Positions 55,601-61,940 of a DNA stretch of 64,000 nucleotides are shown here, in pieces (position 1 is the stretch's first letter; each line of letters opens with the position of its first letter). A program made the translations under genes and the position numbers. Source of the DNA: Neorhizobium tomejilense. GTDB taxonomy: Bacteria > Pseudomonadota > Alphaproteobacteria > Rhizobiales > Rhizobiaceae. The notes below the pieces were generated by a model that was given only the letters and a program-made list of their open reading frames with translations, was not told the origin of the DNA and did not search any database. The stretch covers positions 62,001 through 126,000 of the forward strand of contig PVBG01000005.1 of NCBI GenBank assembly GCA_002968845.1, given 5' to 3'.

Positions 55601-55903
55601 TTCGTGCTCGATCCTTCGGCCCTGCACGAACTCGACATGGCCGACATCATCACCGACTACAAGTCGAACGAAGGTGATGCGGTCGATGTTTCGAAGCTTC
55701 TCGACACCATGCTTGGTCATCAGGCAACGGGTGAAGAGGCTGCCGCGAATGTTCGCACCACGATTGCCGGCAACGACACGACCGTCAGCGTCCAGGTCGC
55801 GACCGACAGCTGGAAGGATGTCGCCGTGCTTCAGAATCACACAGAAGCCGTCAAGATCCTCTTCGACGACGACAAGCACTCGGCCAACATCTCGCACGTA
55901 TAA
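43604..55903 (+). CDS. Giant T1SS-secreted adhesin with multi-repeat, RTX and cadherin-like regions
   Basis: A secreted surface protein of 4,099 residues from ATG 43604 (TTG 43556 is in frame but less likely). Regions: an acidic N-terminus and Ala/Pro linker (to about 79); a small beta-rich domain ending in VAAG at 146-149; about ten T1SS-143-type repeats each closing with a DDxP motif (about 226-2044); three blocks of RTX nonapeptides, GGAGNDxL-type (about 2096-2140, 2236-2296, 2419-2456); a VCBS-like domain (about 2643-2780); cadherin-like repeats; two near-identical 132-residue repeats (3249-3512); EF-hand-like motifs DVDGNGKID and DVNHDGKID (about 3845-3890); and a C-terminal T1SS signal region (about 3966-4099, VLVGTDGDDIL, ADTFVLDPSAL). 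The repeats probably need calcium. It resembles LapA-class adhesins in biofilm formation, with its secretion genes immediately downstream. Confidence 0.93.
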   Translation: MSVEDPRLSNISEENLTENFSSEIQEEIAASSTPSPIEHEIQVAQAGDGRTPTTGRVPTDPNVPAAAPAAPAAEVTPDVNNIVHLATSVSIDDIRVDGANLILVQADGTEIVIVNGATKIPTMLIGEVEVPQQVLFAALEDSGINVAAGPDGSFSASGRPDSSGAEFDDSIQASQNDPIQLASLLGDTEFGDGGGLDDRTAADDQPDAFDMGSPFIFAESVLADDVIGNETITGTLAFDGGDDFGIVSSVNYQSTFDMVEGTGNGITAPLTSGGQAVTVSTSADGLTVTGTITVGETTVTVFTLTVTNPITGAFTYTQSQPLDHPDLGEIGADDALRLNFTFTVTDKDGDSDTGSFSIEIGDDGPVQREAGSASLNEDDVSAYPATDGSDAAKKTGDISLGISWGADADTRNGEGDTFGRSVGFANAAGAVPANAGGVYTDATDVGLSVTGGALTSGGSELYYVITDLGNGGQTLTAYVDGSEPAAKVFEISLDPTSANGSYTVEIFQELDHSSDSDALTISFQFQGVDADGDAAASGSALITIADDAPVIGAAGEGSEGKVDEGGGNTAQGSLGISWGADDGNTSEDGGYDGTQDAGDRSVVFTPGEFSDLPPADGDDMPALKVGSPALSTAAVSAFMQVWSGETEIALGNLTSGGQPLVYTLSPDGTVLTAADQEGGPVFTVTLSDTGAGGYTFDLQGVLDHPGHGETGSETDILTFEFTYTVRDGDGDVAESTFTVDVKDDVPVANGSAVEVTADEDDISNFLSSGTHPNDGAADGSISDFSPIGWGDAATVSGSIASVVAFGADGAAAGGGFGFVADATAKMQALALTSKGGTLSYAMIGDALVAYVNVAGGAGIGWGDRPVFSLTLDHATGAFTYQQYDQLDHVAGNGENTALKSGSGSIAAIDFGAVIQATDGDGDQIGLGGKFSITITDDVPVPSIIATGASTTIDETVNNQSNDTGNQAVRSLFAAVANVGHDADMSNAAIFARNGDALVSTFFSAPGADETTTKVLSLEIASAGLDSGLATTGGKAIFLFQEGGLIVGRFDSDGNGTPDTAAFAVAIDQSGRVSVAQYVSLHQGNTATSNETVNLGGKISAVVTATDYDGDIVRDTVSIGSHIRFADDGPLASGAKVSFTADEDDISNLLSSGNHPNDGTADGSTSDFSWTGVGNAATVSGSIASVVAFGADGAAAGGGFGFVADAAAKMQALALTSKGGTLSYAMVGDALVAYVNVAGGIDRPVFSLTLDQATGAFIYQQYDQLDHVTGNGENTALKSGSGSIAAIDFGAVIQATDGDGDHVGLGGKFSITITDDVPEIAIFTDETVTIDETSGFRDDNINAGSIGSLFAGVGNRGVDADLGGPIYARDDVIDISVKDGADDNVSTALTLRIDGGNGINSGLVTTDGAPIYLYLEGEVVVGRVGGANGMAAFAIAIDGDGRVSVAEYLSLKHPNNASSDEGINLSGKISAVLTATDYDGDVVTKSVSIGDKISFEDDGPSVGGNGAVWVDDDNVVGAQGNSGGTGDHALANITGELSHDFGADGGSIAWKTTGAPTGFTYVRDGDALLVKQGATTVMTITLDTATGAYSVTQNAAIDHPAGNNENDVAFDLTYTVTDGDGDRVDGTLTINADDDTPISNGVIGTGAITESAAGGSIAGELSALVSPGADGIGRYSVETTGLSSSLTSLTSGGVALTYSVVGNALVAKAGAVTIFTFTVDPATGHYAFAQTGPLDHTQTVVIDGASIPAAALGAVGSHAAVPDVGGNHLAFLGRMPDEDVIIRVTNGGNSAVTWILNNKSGGTDYSLEIPAHTTWYVNVGNVANSTKFELDGDGSSQSTTVNNGHHQPIVVIGNNSALALDLSSAVTVTDGDEDRVALNGQLIVTVTDGVPTAGPNASGTVEEGGTETITAALTGLAWGADAGSARTLSFTGSVATTDQDGASVAGLSSSGRPVTIDVINGVLTGFVGSANPPAPGDIVFTASLNVATGAYSFSLIQPLDHTAPNATSQYLDLALSFTATDADGDAATSTVTVRVDAAGTIGSINYSNLSTSVFLNLDDAAHMIGGQTVAADTATDGAIVIDKVIGIDSVSGIVDALGGAGNDVLIGGDEANKLTGNGGSDHLDGGLGADILDGGAGNDTFVLGADVTGSGTRNIQRADGSLMAVSIAGLAGTADKVVGGAGYDTIILERNGKSGFVADYSTAPDYLSGIEKIVGTDGNDVILLAAGSTADGGPITIEGGAGNDIIGGSNSADVINGGMGNDLIFGLGGNDTINGGTGGDTFNYAVGEGVDTIDGGADPDALLTSGNATAESAILTVTSTGFTLDVDGDGIVDVNATNIESVVLYQAEGADKITVRGQDAGETITIAGNSNLLQVFGNGIPSIAGISTSELTIEGKGGNDAINASSLNTVALPPVALTLDGGAGNDTITGSAGADTILGGEGNDTVLYKVGAGADTINGGSETGASNPDYDVLKIDGDAVQRSFNIAKATSGTDIVAGVNATDILVSYTGANGATVRADEIERIEVTLGSAGDSISVGDLSGTAIAPTTVAINGGIGNDTIDLTGVVGTKVEINDVDDTTGGDVDTVKLAGKWADYTITRATDGTFTFSLGGNVVATAKNIEQFTFMGENGGLGGTIPAFDLVNDAPIAAADSDAVIEAGGIANGTAGDASATGNVLTNDNDADIFDTKTVTSIRFGAGAVTAVPDNNGDVLVAGTYGMLTIHADGTYAYALDNNDADTQALAQNASVSEVFTYGMKDAHGLTSTASLTIAITGTGDATVVDLNGAAAGNGAATNATEQTPQQFAWQASLADVDSSTLQSMTVTLAHNLDGASETLFLNATATAAAAGLTVGYNSATGVLSITGAASIATYQTILKNIVYQDNSDNPDTSVDRTLTVVVNDGVSDSAPQVATIHMIAINDAPVLAGTLTATVAEGGSQVLSLTELGYTDPDDVDGGVVFHVSDVTHGFITNGGAPATSFTAAELEAGLISYTHDGSEGPTASFSVKVEDGNEDNSAPGTSTFNFAVTPVNDAPVAVDDYFFTNEDTAISGLKLFANDSDIEGNPLAANGITVGGQLGGSISFEQNGTLYYKPLANESGYAVLQYSVSDGNLTSTGTVTIDVRPIADTATISGSGLGNEDATAALSLNIALGDTDGSEKVTRVELSGFPLGATFNQGALEGGVWVITNTAGVNTTGLTMTPPANYAGNFNLSVSATVLDSATLSDLAVHTDTKVSTGSIGIVITPVNDAPVISDVGGTLTYVENDGAKVIDSSITISDVDDANINSATVKITGSYANGQDVLSFTNQNGITGSWSASNGTLTLSGSATKAQYEAALESIKYNNTSDDPSTQTRTVSFSVHDGDAWSNAGTASITVTATNEAPVISNVGGTLAYTENDAAKVIDSSITISDADDTNINSATVKITGNYANGQDVLSFTNQNGITGSWDASTGTLTLSGSATKAQYEAALESIKYNNTSDDPSTQTRTVSFSVHDGDAWSSTDTASITVAAANDAPVMVDATPSLTTINEDQTTNSGQTVASILGTSVTDADSGALEGIAITGKSSGNGQWQYSLDGTNWNNFGNYSTGNALLLAADDKVRFVPNAQNGTTASFDYVAWDQTSGTAGSTANVPTPQRGGSTAFSTELNTASITVTEVPDAKTIYREQTQTTPLNYWSESNTFGFTLPGTPTGNQTITISAKGDFSTDNSSEFISVRFWNGSDYQFLGNFGPGLGNVTVQAIPGRDEVKWSVDITLTAQQLQAGLYAGTGKVFFLLDNSDDINWFNSNDFYGATLKGNYVVDAADPIILDLDHNGFAFTSLEDGVKFDINADGKLDQVAWTKTDGILAYDVDGNGKIDNGSEIFTPNFAGGTHASGVAALSTLDVNHDGKIDASDTGFEKLLVWQDANGNGVSDAGELKGLNDYGITGISLDADSAEGYIDGQSLFAEGSFTYADGSTGSFVEVGFDTLFSDAPDHVLVGTDGDDILAAMPGLTQMTGGAGADTFVLDPSALHELDMADIITDYKSNEGDAVDVSKLLDTMLGHQATGEEAAANVRTTIAGNDTTVSVQVATDSWKDVAVLQNHTEAVKILFDDDKHSANISHV
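45871..46420 (+). repeat. Adhesin repeat copy 1 (near-identical to 47020-47554)
   Basis: The coding stretch from the ADEDDISN motif to the ITDDVP motif recurs at 47020-47554 with only scattered changes and one 5-codon difference (a GIGWG-like insertion near YVNVAGG in this copy). It is part of a longer two-repeat module whose second half has diverged. Confidence 0.9.
47020..47554 (+). repeat. Adhesin repeat copy 2 (near-identical to 45871-46420)
   Basis: The second copy of the ADEDDISN...ITDDVP stretch, offset by 1,149 bases from copy 1 and lacking five codons relative to it. The close match at the nucleotide level points to recent duplication or gene conversion inside the adhesin gene. Confidence 0.9.
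53348..53743 (+). repeat. 396-base tandem repeat in adhesin, unit 1
   Basis: A 132-codon unit beginning VISDVGGTLTY and ending TNEAP, followed directly by a second unit with the same length and few differences. It has the form of a cadherin-like domain (DGDAW, ITVTA ends). Confidence 0.92.
53744..54139 (+). repeat. 396-base tandem repeat in adhesin, unit 2
   Basis: The second 132-codon unit, beginning VISNVGGTLAY and ending ANDAP. It abuts unit 1 exactly and is nearly identical in its central part, including long identical DNA stretches, so copy number could vary by recombination. Confidence 0.92.
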
Positions 55904-55933
55904 AGTGAAGAGTGTTGCAAGCTGGAAACCAGA

Positions 55934-55963
55934 GAAAAGGCGCGCAAGCGCCTTTTCTTGTTT
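55934..55963 (+). terminator. Rho-independent terminator of the adhesin gene
   Basis: GAAAAGGCGC (55934-55943) and GCGCCTTTTC (55948-55957) form a perfect 10-base stem closed by a GCAA tetraloop, followed by TTGTTT, 31 bases after the adhesin stop. It is the clearest intrinsic terminator in the window and separates adhesin transcription from the secretion operon. Confidence 0.85.
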
Positions 55964-56335
55964 AAGTAATGTCTTGCTAAACAATTTGAACGGCCAGCGA
56001 CTGTTCTAGATTTATACAATTGGCAGACGTGGAGCGCGTGTATCGCCATACCGGAAAGAGCAGATCTCCATGTGTCCCGGCGGCTACACAGGAGGTAAAT
56101 GTATACGCCTGTGGAAACGGACGGAATTATCTACTTTTGCGTCCAATCGGTTGGTTTTATGAATTTTTTGTTAAAAAACAAATGGATGGATGGTTTCAAT
56201 TTGGTAATTAACCCTAGAACGATGAATATCGGGAGCAGGCTTGGGCCGCTGAATTAGAAATGATAATACTTCCCAACGAAATCGCCGCAGTATATGAATG
56301 CCGAGATGGGATTTTAATCGGCGAGGGGCTTCCGA
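55964..56335 (+). promoter_or_regulatory. Promoter region of the adhesin-secretion operon
   Basis: About 370 AT-rich bases between the adhesin terminator and the TolC-like gene, without a supported gene. Because of the terminator, the secretion operon must have a promoter here; no -35/-10 pair can be assigned with confidence. AGGGG near 56324-56328 would serve as the ribosome-binding site of the TTG start at 56336. Confidence 0.45.
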
Positions 56336-57775
56336 TTGTTTAAGAGCACAAGAATTTTAGCAACGCTGTTGGCGACCGTAGCCTTGGGAGTTGTGTTTAG
56401 CGCACCTGCCAACGCGATGACGCTCGATGAGGCGGTAGCAAAGACTCTCAAAACCAACCCGCAAATCATGCAGGCGGTAGAAAACCGTGAAGCGGTCGAG
56501 TTCGAGTTGCGGCAGGCACGGGGTCTTTATCTTCCATCCATAGATTTGCAGGCAGGTGTAAGCCGCCGTAGACTGTCAAACAGCAGTACCGGCACGCTGA
56601 CGCGCGACTACGAAAACTTCAAAGGCTCAGATACGAGCCTGACGATTACTCAAACGTTGTTTGACGGCGGCAGCCGCCGCTCCCAAGTGGAGCAGCAGGC
56701 ATCGCGCGTTGATGGCGCTTCGTTCCGCGTTGTTGAGCGGTCCGAGTCGCTGGCTCTTCAGGTCACTCAAGATTATCTCGAGTATATCCTCCAGTCCAAG
56801 ATCGTCGGAATCGCCCAGCAGAACGTCGCTGCCCACAACCAGATCCTCGGCGATATCGGCGCCAGCATCCAGGGCGGTGCCTTGACCGACGCCGACCGTC
56901 TGCAGGGCCGTGAGCGCCTCGAGGCGGCACGGGCCCGGTTGCGCGAAGCCCAGGAAGAGCTGGAACTCACGAAGATCCGCTTCCTGAAGACGGTCGGAGA
57001 GCCGATCGGTCCGGTCAAGGTGCCGGTGTCGCTCGCGAAGTTCATCCCGAAGACGCTCAATGATACGATCTTCATCGCCAAGAAGAACAGCCCGCAGATT
57101 CACGCGGCCGATGCCGACGTCGATGCGGCTGACGCAGGCGTTCGTGGTTCGCGCGCCAACTATCTTCCAAAGGTCGACCTTCAGGGCAGCGCACGCGTCG
57201 GCAACGACATCGATGGCAACCAGGGCAATACCAACGACGTCCAGGTCGGCGTCACCGCCCGCTGGAACCTCTATCGCGGCGGTATCGACCAGGCGCGCGA
57301 GCAGGAGCAGATCCGTCGCGCCAGCGAACAGCGTTACGGTCTGGCGCAGGCCCATCGCGAGGTTGAGGAATCCATCCGCTCCGCATGGAACGAGCGCAGC
57401 GGCCGCGGCGAGCTGTCGACGATCCTGGCGCGCCAGTCCTCGACGAACGGCAGCCTCGTTTCTTCGTATCGCGAGCAGTTCAAGGTCAATCAGCGTTCGC
57501 TTCTCGACGTGCTGGATGCCCAGAACACCCGTTTCAACACCAGCATTCTTGCGGAAACCGCACGATTTGCTTCGCTTTTCGCCGAATACAAGATCTTGGC
57601 CGCATCGGGCAGCCTGCTTCAGTCGATGAAGCTGAAGCCCGTCGGTCAGGCTGAGGCGTATGCCCGGAATGAGTTTGCTGTCCCGGGTGGCGTCACGAAT
57701 CCTGGCTATGTCGAAGTTGACTCCCGTCAAAAGGCTGGCATGCCCATGGATCTCCTGGCGCCGATCCGACAGTAA
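56336..57775 (+). CDS. TolC-family outer-membrane channel of the adhesin T1SS
   Basis: A 479-residue outer-membrane efflux protein. TTG 56336 is followed by a signal peptide (MFKSTRILATLLATVALGVVFSAPANA) and the mature start MTLDEAVAKTLKTNPQI, typical of TolC-family proteins. Two structural repeats are visible, each with a long helix pair and a beta-barrel strand region (QTLFDGGSRRSQVEQQ and ARWNLYRGGIDQAREQEQ). The family is that of LapE/AggA-type T1SS outer-membrane factors. It is the first gene of the operon with the ABC exporter 18 bases downstream and the HlyD adaptor after that, so it is the exit channel for the adhesin. Confidence 0.93.
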   Translation: MFKSTRILATLLATVALGVVFSAPANAMTLDEAVAKTLKTNPQIMQAVENREAVEFELRQARGLYLPSIDLQAGVSRRRLSNSSTGTLTRDYENFKGSDTSLTITQTLFDGGSRRSQVEQQASRVDGASFRVVERSESLALQVTQDYLEYILQSKIVGIAQQNVAAHNQILGDIGASIQGGALTDADRLQGRERLEAARARLREAQEELELTKIRFLKTVGEPIGPVKVPVSLAKFIPKTLNDTIFIAKKNSPQIHAADADVDAADAGVRGSRANYLPKVDLQGSARVGNDIDGNQGNTNDVQVGVTARWNLYRGGIDQAREQEQIRRASEQRYGLAQAHREVEESIRSAWNERSGRGELSTILARQSSTNGSLVSSYREQFKVNQRSLLDVLDAQNTRFNTSILAETARFASLFAEYKILAASGSLLQSMKLKPVGQAEAYARNEFAVPGGVTNPGYVEVDSRQKAGMPMDLLAPIRQ

Positions 57776-57793
57776 CGGACTGGCAAGGACCAA

Positions 57794-59950
57794 ATGCTCA
57801 ACGTAAAGCTCGACCACGCAGACACGACGCCGTTTCGGACATTTAAAACTGCATTCAGGTCTGTTGCGAGCTTTTACGGGCGCCCGACGTCAGACATCGT
57901 CCTGTTTTCCGGATTGCCGGATGAGATTTCCGAATCTCTTGAACTGGACGATGTCGAACATCTGGCGCAGCGCATCGGGCTGGAAGTCATCCGCCACGGC
58001 GAACGCGAGTGTCGCGAGGGCAATTTCGATTGCCCCGCCATCATCGTCTTCGAGAACGGCGGCGTCCTGCCGCTGCTGGAGACCGATGCCGATGGAAACT
58101 ACATCACGGATCTGGTTCCGGCCTCGGGAAATCCCGTCAAGCTGACGCGTCAGGATCTCGTAGCGCTGAAGCCGAGCTTCGGTTTCGCCTTCACGCTCTA
58201 TTATCAGAACGCGTCCGATAATGCCTCGGTCGGCGCGGCCGGAGAGATCGAGCGCCGGCACTGGTTGTTGCGAGCGCTGGTTCCCTATTGGCGCACCTAT
58301 ATGCGCGTCATCATGGCCGCGCTGTTCATCAACCTGATCGCGCTCGGCTCGCCGCTGTTTACGATGAACGTCTACGACCGCGTGCTTCCCAACAAGGCGT
58401 TTCCGACGCTCTGGGTGCTCGCCATCGGCATCACGCTTGCCTACACGTTCGATTTCCTCCTGAAGACCGCCCGCGCCGCGCTCATCGATCATGCCGGGCG
58501 TAACGCGGATCTGCGCCTTTCCCAGATGATCTTCGACAAGGTGCTGAATTCGACGCTCGCGTCGCGCCCGCTGTCGACGGGCGAATATGCCAACCGCGTC
58601 ACGCAGTACGAATTCGTCCGTGAGTTCTTCACGTCCAACACGGTCGGCCTGCTGATCGACACGGCGTTCGTGTTCATCTTCCTGATCGTGATCTACATGC
58701 TTTCAGGCTGGCTTGTGGTGATCCCGGCCGTGGCGCTGGTGCTGTCCGTGCTGATCGGCCTGCATGCCCAGGCCAAGATCGGCCACCGCATGGCGGCCGC
58801 CACCAACGAAGCATCGCGTCGCCAGGCGTTGCTGGTCGAGACGATTTCGACCATCGAGACGGTAAAGAGCCTTCGCGCCGAAGCGGGCATGCTGCGTCGC
58901 TGGCAGGAGCTGATGAAGCTTTCGAGCCGCACCAGCGAGGAAATCAAGCATGTCTCCTCGAATGCCGTAAACCTCACCAATCTTGTCCAGCAGATGGTCA
59001 GCGTTCTGATCGTGATTGCCGGCACTTACGAGTTTTCCGAGGGTCATCTGGCAATGGGCGCGATCATCGCGACCGTCATGCTGGCAGGCCGCGCGGGGGC
59101 GCCGCTTGGCCAGATCGCAATGGCGCTTGCCCGTTTCCGGCAAGCGATGACGTCGCTCAAGATCCTCGACAAGATCATGGAACAGCCGGAGGACCGTCCC
59201 TCCACGGTGGGTTTCGTGAACCGCGAGATCAAGCGGGGCGGCTTCAGCTTCCAGAACGTTTCCTTTCAGTATCCGGGATCTGACTACAAGGTCATCAATC
59301 AGCTTTCGCTGACCGTCGCTCCTGGCGAGCGGGTCGGGATCATCGGCCGCATCGGCTCGGGCAAGACGACGCTCGGCCGCCTGCTCGACGGCCTTTTCCT
59401 GCCATCCGATGGCCGCCTGCTGATCGACGGCGTCGATATCCGCCAGTATCACATGTCGGAAGTCCGCTCGGCGGTCGCGGTGGCCGGGCAATCGTCCGAT
59501 CTGTTCTCGGGGACGGTGAAGGAAAACCTGCTGATCGGCCGCGCCGATGCGACGGACGAGGAATTGCTCCATGTGTCGCGCATGACCGGCGTCGACGAGT
59601 TCGTTTCTAACCACCCGCGCGGTTTCGACATGCCGGTCGGGGAACGCGGCAGCAACCTCTCCAGCGGCCAGAAACAGGCTCTGGCAATCGCCCGCCTGCT
59701 TCTGACCAAGCCCAAGATCGTTTTCCTCGACGAGCCGTCGGGCGCGATGGACCTTGCAAGCGAGCGCCATCTGCTCGCCAAGCTCTCGACCGCATTCAGC
59801 CGCGAGACGACGCTGCTGATCGCCACGCACCGCTTCAGCATGCTGGAACTGTGCGACCGGCTGGTGGTGATCGACAAGGGCCGCATCGTTGCCGACGGGC
59901 CGAAGGCGGCCGTGCTCGAGGCGATGCAGCGCAAGGGAGCAAAGCCGTGA
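57794..59950 (+). CDS. T1SS ABC exporter with degenerate C39-like domain, LapB/RtxB type
   Basis: A 718-residue ABC exporter. The N-terminal 150 residues resemble a C39 peptidase-like domain without the catalytic cysteine, as in HlyB/LapB, where it binds the substrate rather than cutting it. Five to six membrane segments follow (about 165-420; RVLPNKAFPTLWVLAIG is the usual first-loop motif). The nucleotide-binding domain has Walker A GRIGSGKTTLGRL, signature LSSGQKQALAIARLL, Walker B KIVFLDEPSGAMD and H-loop ATHRF. It starts at ATG 57794 and its stop overlaps the GTG of the adaptor at 59947. It powers export of the adhesin. Confidence 0.95.
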   Translation: MLNVKLDHADTTPFRTFKTAFRSVASFYGRPTSDIVLFSGLPDEISESLELDDVEHLAQRIGLEVIRHGERECREGNFDCPAIIVFENGGVLPLLETDADGNYITDLVPASGNPVKLTRQDLVALKPSFGFAFTLYYQNASDNASVGAAGEIERRHWLLRALVPYWRTYMRVIMAALFINLIALGSPLFTMNVYDRVLPNKAFPTLWVLAIGITLAYTFDFLLKTARAALIDHAGRNADLRLSQMIFDKVLNSTLASRPLSTGEYANRVTQYEFVREFFTSNTVGLLIDTAFVFIFLIVIYMLSGWLVVIPAVALVLSVLIGLHAQAKIGHRMAAATNEASRRQALLVETISTIETVKSLRAEAGMLRRWQELMKLSSRTSEEIKHVSSNAVNLTNLVQQMVSVLIVIAGTYEFSEGHLAMGAIIATVMLAGRAGAPLGQIAMALARFRQAMTSLKILDKIMEQPEDRPSTVGFVNREIKRGGFSFQNVSFQYPGSDYKVINQLSLTVAPGERVGIIGRIGSGKTTLGRLLDGLFLPSDGRLLIDGVDIRQYHMSEVRSAVAVAGQSSDLFSGTVKENLLIGRADATDEELLHVSRMTGVDEFVSNHPRGFDMPVGERGSNLSSGQKQALAIARLLLTKPKIVFLDEPSGAMDLASERHLLAKLSTAFSRETTLLIATHRFSMLELCDRLVVIDKGRIVADGPKAAVLEAMQRKGAKP

Positions 59951-61239
59951 GCAGAGGCGTTCACGACAATCCCCCGTTCTTCGCCCGCATGCTGGTCGGT
60001 CTGGTGGCGGCCTGCATGGCGACATTCCTCGCCTGGGCAGCGCTTGCGGAGATCGACGAGATCGCCCGCGGCGAAGGCAAGGTCATTCCCGTTTCCAAGA
60101 CGCAGATCATCCAGTCGTCCGAAGCCGGCGTCGTCCAGGACATAGCTGTTCAGGTCGGCCAGGTTGTCCGCAAGGGGGATTTGATCGTTCAGCTGAACAA
60201 TACGACAACCGAATCCACGCTCGGCGAATCCGTTGCCAAGGCGAGGGCGCTCGGCGCCAAGATCGCGCGCCTGCAGATGGAAGAAAAAGGCGAATACGAC
60301 CAGCCGTTCGTATGTCCGGTCGATGTCCTGGCGGTCGCCAAGAACGTCTGCGACAACGAAGATCGGCTGTTCCAGGCCAACAAGGCCAGTTACAAGAACA
60401 AGTTCGATGTGCTTCAGGAGCGCATGAAGCAGCGGCAGAACGAACTCAGCGAAGCCAATGCCAACATCGATCGGCTTGAACAGAATATCGCCGCCTCGAC
60501 GCGGCAGCGCGATCTTTACGGCCCCCTGGCCAAAAAAGGACTGGTCTCGCAGACACAGCTTCTGACGATCGAAAGTCAGCTTACGGACCAGCAAGGCCAG
60601 CTCAAGGTCTATCAGGAAAGCCTGATACGTCTTCGTGGTGCCGTCGAAGAAGCAAAGCTCCAGGTCGGGGAAATTTCGCTGGCGATCCGCCAGCAGGCCC
60701 TGACCGACAAGGCGCAGGCTCTTGCGGAGCTCTCCGTCATCGATGAAACGATCCGCGGCGCTTCGGACCGCGTCAAGCGCACCGATATTCGCTCGCCGGT
60801 CGATGGCATCGTCAATACCCTGGAAGTCAATACGATCGGCGCCTATGTGGATCCGGGCCGTGTGGTTGCCGGCATCGTTCCGACAGCCGACACGCTGCTG
60901 ATCGAAGCCCGCATATCACCGCGCGATGTCGCCTTCGTCCGCCGCGGGCAGCCGGCCATCGTCAAGATCACGGCCTATGATTTCGCGATCTTCGGCGGGC
61001 TCGACGGCGAAGTGACCAATGTTTCAGCCGACAGTATCGTTGAGAAGGAAAAGGGCGAGACCTACTACCTCGTCCAGGTCAAGACCAACAAGTCCGAGCT
61101 GGAACGCAACGGCAAGCTCTATCCGATCATTCCTGGCATGATTGCGTCCGCCGAAATCATGACGGGCCGCAAGACAGTCCTCAGCTATCTCATGAAGCCT
61201 ATCAATCGAGCGCGTTCCGATGCGCTTACCGAACGGTAG
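59947..61239 (+). CDS. T1SS membrane fusion protein of the adhesin system, HlyD/LapC type
   Basis: A 430-residue adaptor. I chose GTG 59947, overlapping the ABC exporter stop (GTGA), because the protein then begins directly before its single membrane segment (LVGLVAACMATFLAWAAL); a longer frame from 59851 reads out of frame within the exporter gene. Next come a lipoyl half (SEAGVVQDIAVQVGQVVRKGD), a long coiled-coil hairpin (about 110-290), the second half (TDIRSPVDGIVNTL) and a barrel domain ending VLSYLMKPINRARSDALTER, the classic HlyD C-terminus. It connects the exporter to the TolC-like channel. Confidence 0.94.
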   Translation: MSRGVHDNPPFFARMLVGLVAACMATFLAWAALAEIDEIARGEGKVIPVSKTQIIQSSEAGVVQDIAVQVGQVVRKGDLIVQLNNTTTESTLGESVAKARALGAKIARLQMEEKGEYDQPFVCPVDVLAVAKNVCDNEDRLFQANKASYKNKFDVLQERMKQRQNELSEANANIDRLEQNIAASTRQRDLYGPLAKKGLVSQTQLLTIESQLTDQQGQLKVYQESLIRLRGAVEEAKLQVGEISLAIRQQALTDKAQALAELSVIDETIRGASDRVKRTDIRSPVDGIVNTLEVNTIGAYVDPGRVVAGIVPTADTLLIEARISPRDVAFVRRGQPAIVKITAYDFAIFGGLDGEVTNVSADSIVEKEKGETYYLVQVKTNKSELERNGKLYPIIPGMIASAEIMTGRKTVLSYLMKPINRARSDALTER

Positions 61240-61248
61240 AGCCCTCCA

Positions 61249-61899
61249 ATGAAATCAGGTGCGCTTTCAATGTCCGGCATCGAACCTGCGGGCGATCCGC
61301 TGCCGATCATCGACAAGGAAGAAGTCGAGCCGCGTTTTCGCGCGGTCGTGGCGCGCAATGGCGAGCGCCGCGGTATCAGGCTCGAGAAAATCTATTGGGA
61401 AGGCCTCAGCCGCATGTCGGCGGCGGGCAAGATAACCACCGGCGATCTGGTTCAGTACACCGCGGCGCAGATGCCGGAGGGGGGCAATCTCACCTCGCTG
61501 CTGCGCGTCCTCAGCCTCAAATGGGCGCTTGGACGGCTGGCGACGGTCGAGGAAGTCTCGTCGCTCGAAAATCTCGGTGCGCTGGTTCAGGCGTCGCCGT
61601 CCCCGACGGTCGTGTTGACCCGTGAAAAGCGGCTGCAGTTCTTCAACGAACCGTTTCTTGTCATGCTGCGGCAGCGGTTGGTGGGGGAGGATACGTCGCA
61701 GCTGATGAAGACCCTGAAGTTCTCGATCGACACGCAGATCGAAGACGCAATGGATACGCTGCAGATGAACCGCGGCAAGACCCTGAATACCGGCTTCACC
61801 ATTTCCTGCGCCAGACAGGTCATCAAGGGTCAGATCAATCTGGCCCTTGCCCCAGCACACGAGAAGCCGATGCTGATCGGCTATATTTCCCGTTATTGA
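61249..61899 (+). CDS. Ribbon-helix-helix plus PAS-like protein in the T1SS operon
   Basis: A 216-residue cytoplasmic protein starting 9 bases after the adaptor stop. ATG 61249 or ATG 61270 (MSGIEPAG) could be the start. Residues about 40-75 (RGIRLEKIYWEGLSRMSAAGKITTGDLVQYTA) match ribbon-helix-helix DNA-binding domains of the RHH_4 type, with the basic strand followed by two helices. Residues about 110-215 (ASPSPTVVLTREKRLQFFNEPFL...) look like a PAS fold. It has no signal or membrane segment. Being part of the secretion operon, it may be an autoregulator that senses a ligand or redox state and adjusts adhesin or secretion gene expression. The combination is unusual and no function is assigned. 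Confidence 0.7.
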   Translation: MKSGALSMSGIEPAGDPLPIIDKEEVEPRFRAVVARNGERRGIRLEKIYWEGLSRMSAAGKITTGDLVQYTAAQMPEGGNLTSLLRVLSLKWALGRLATVEEVSSLENLGALVQASPSPTVVLTREKRLQFFNEPFLVMLRQRLVGEDTSQLMKTLKFSIDTQIEDAMDTLQMNRGKTLNTGFTISCARQVIKGQINLALAPAHEKPMLIGYISRY

Positions 61900-61940
61900 C
61901 AATCCAGGGCCGGAGCGCATCGCATCCCGGCCCATAAAGC

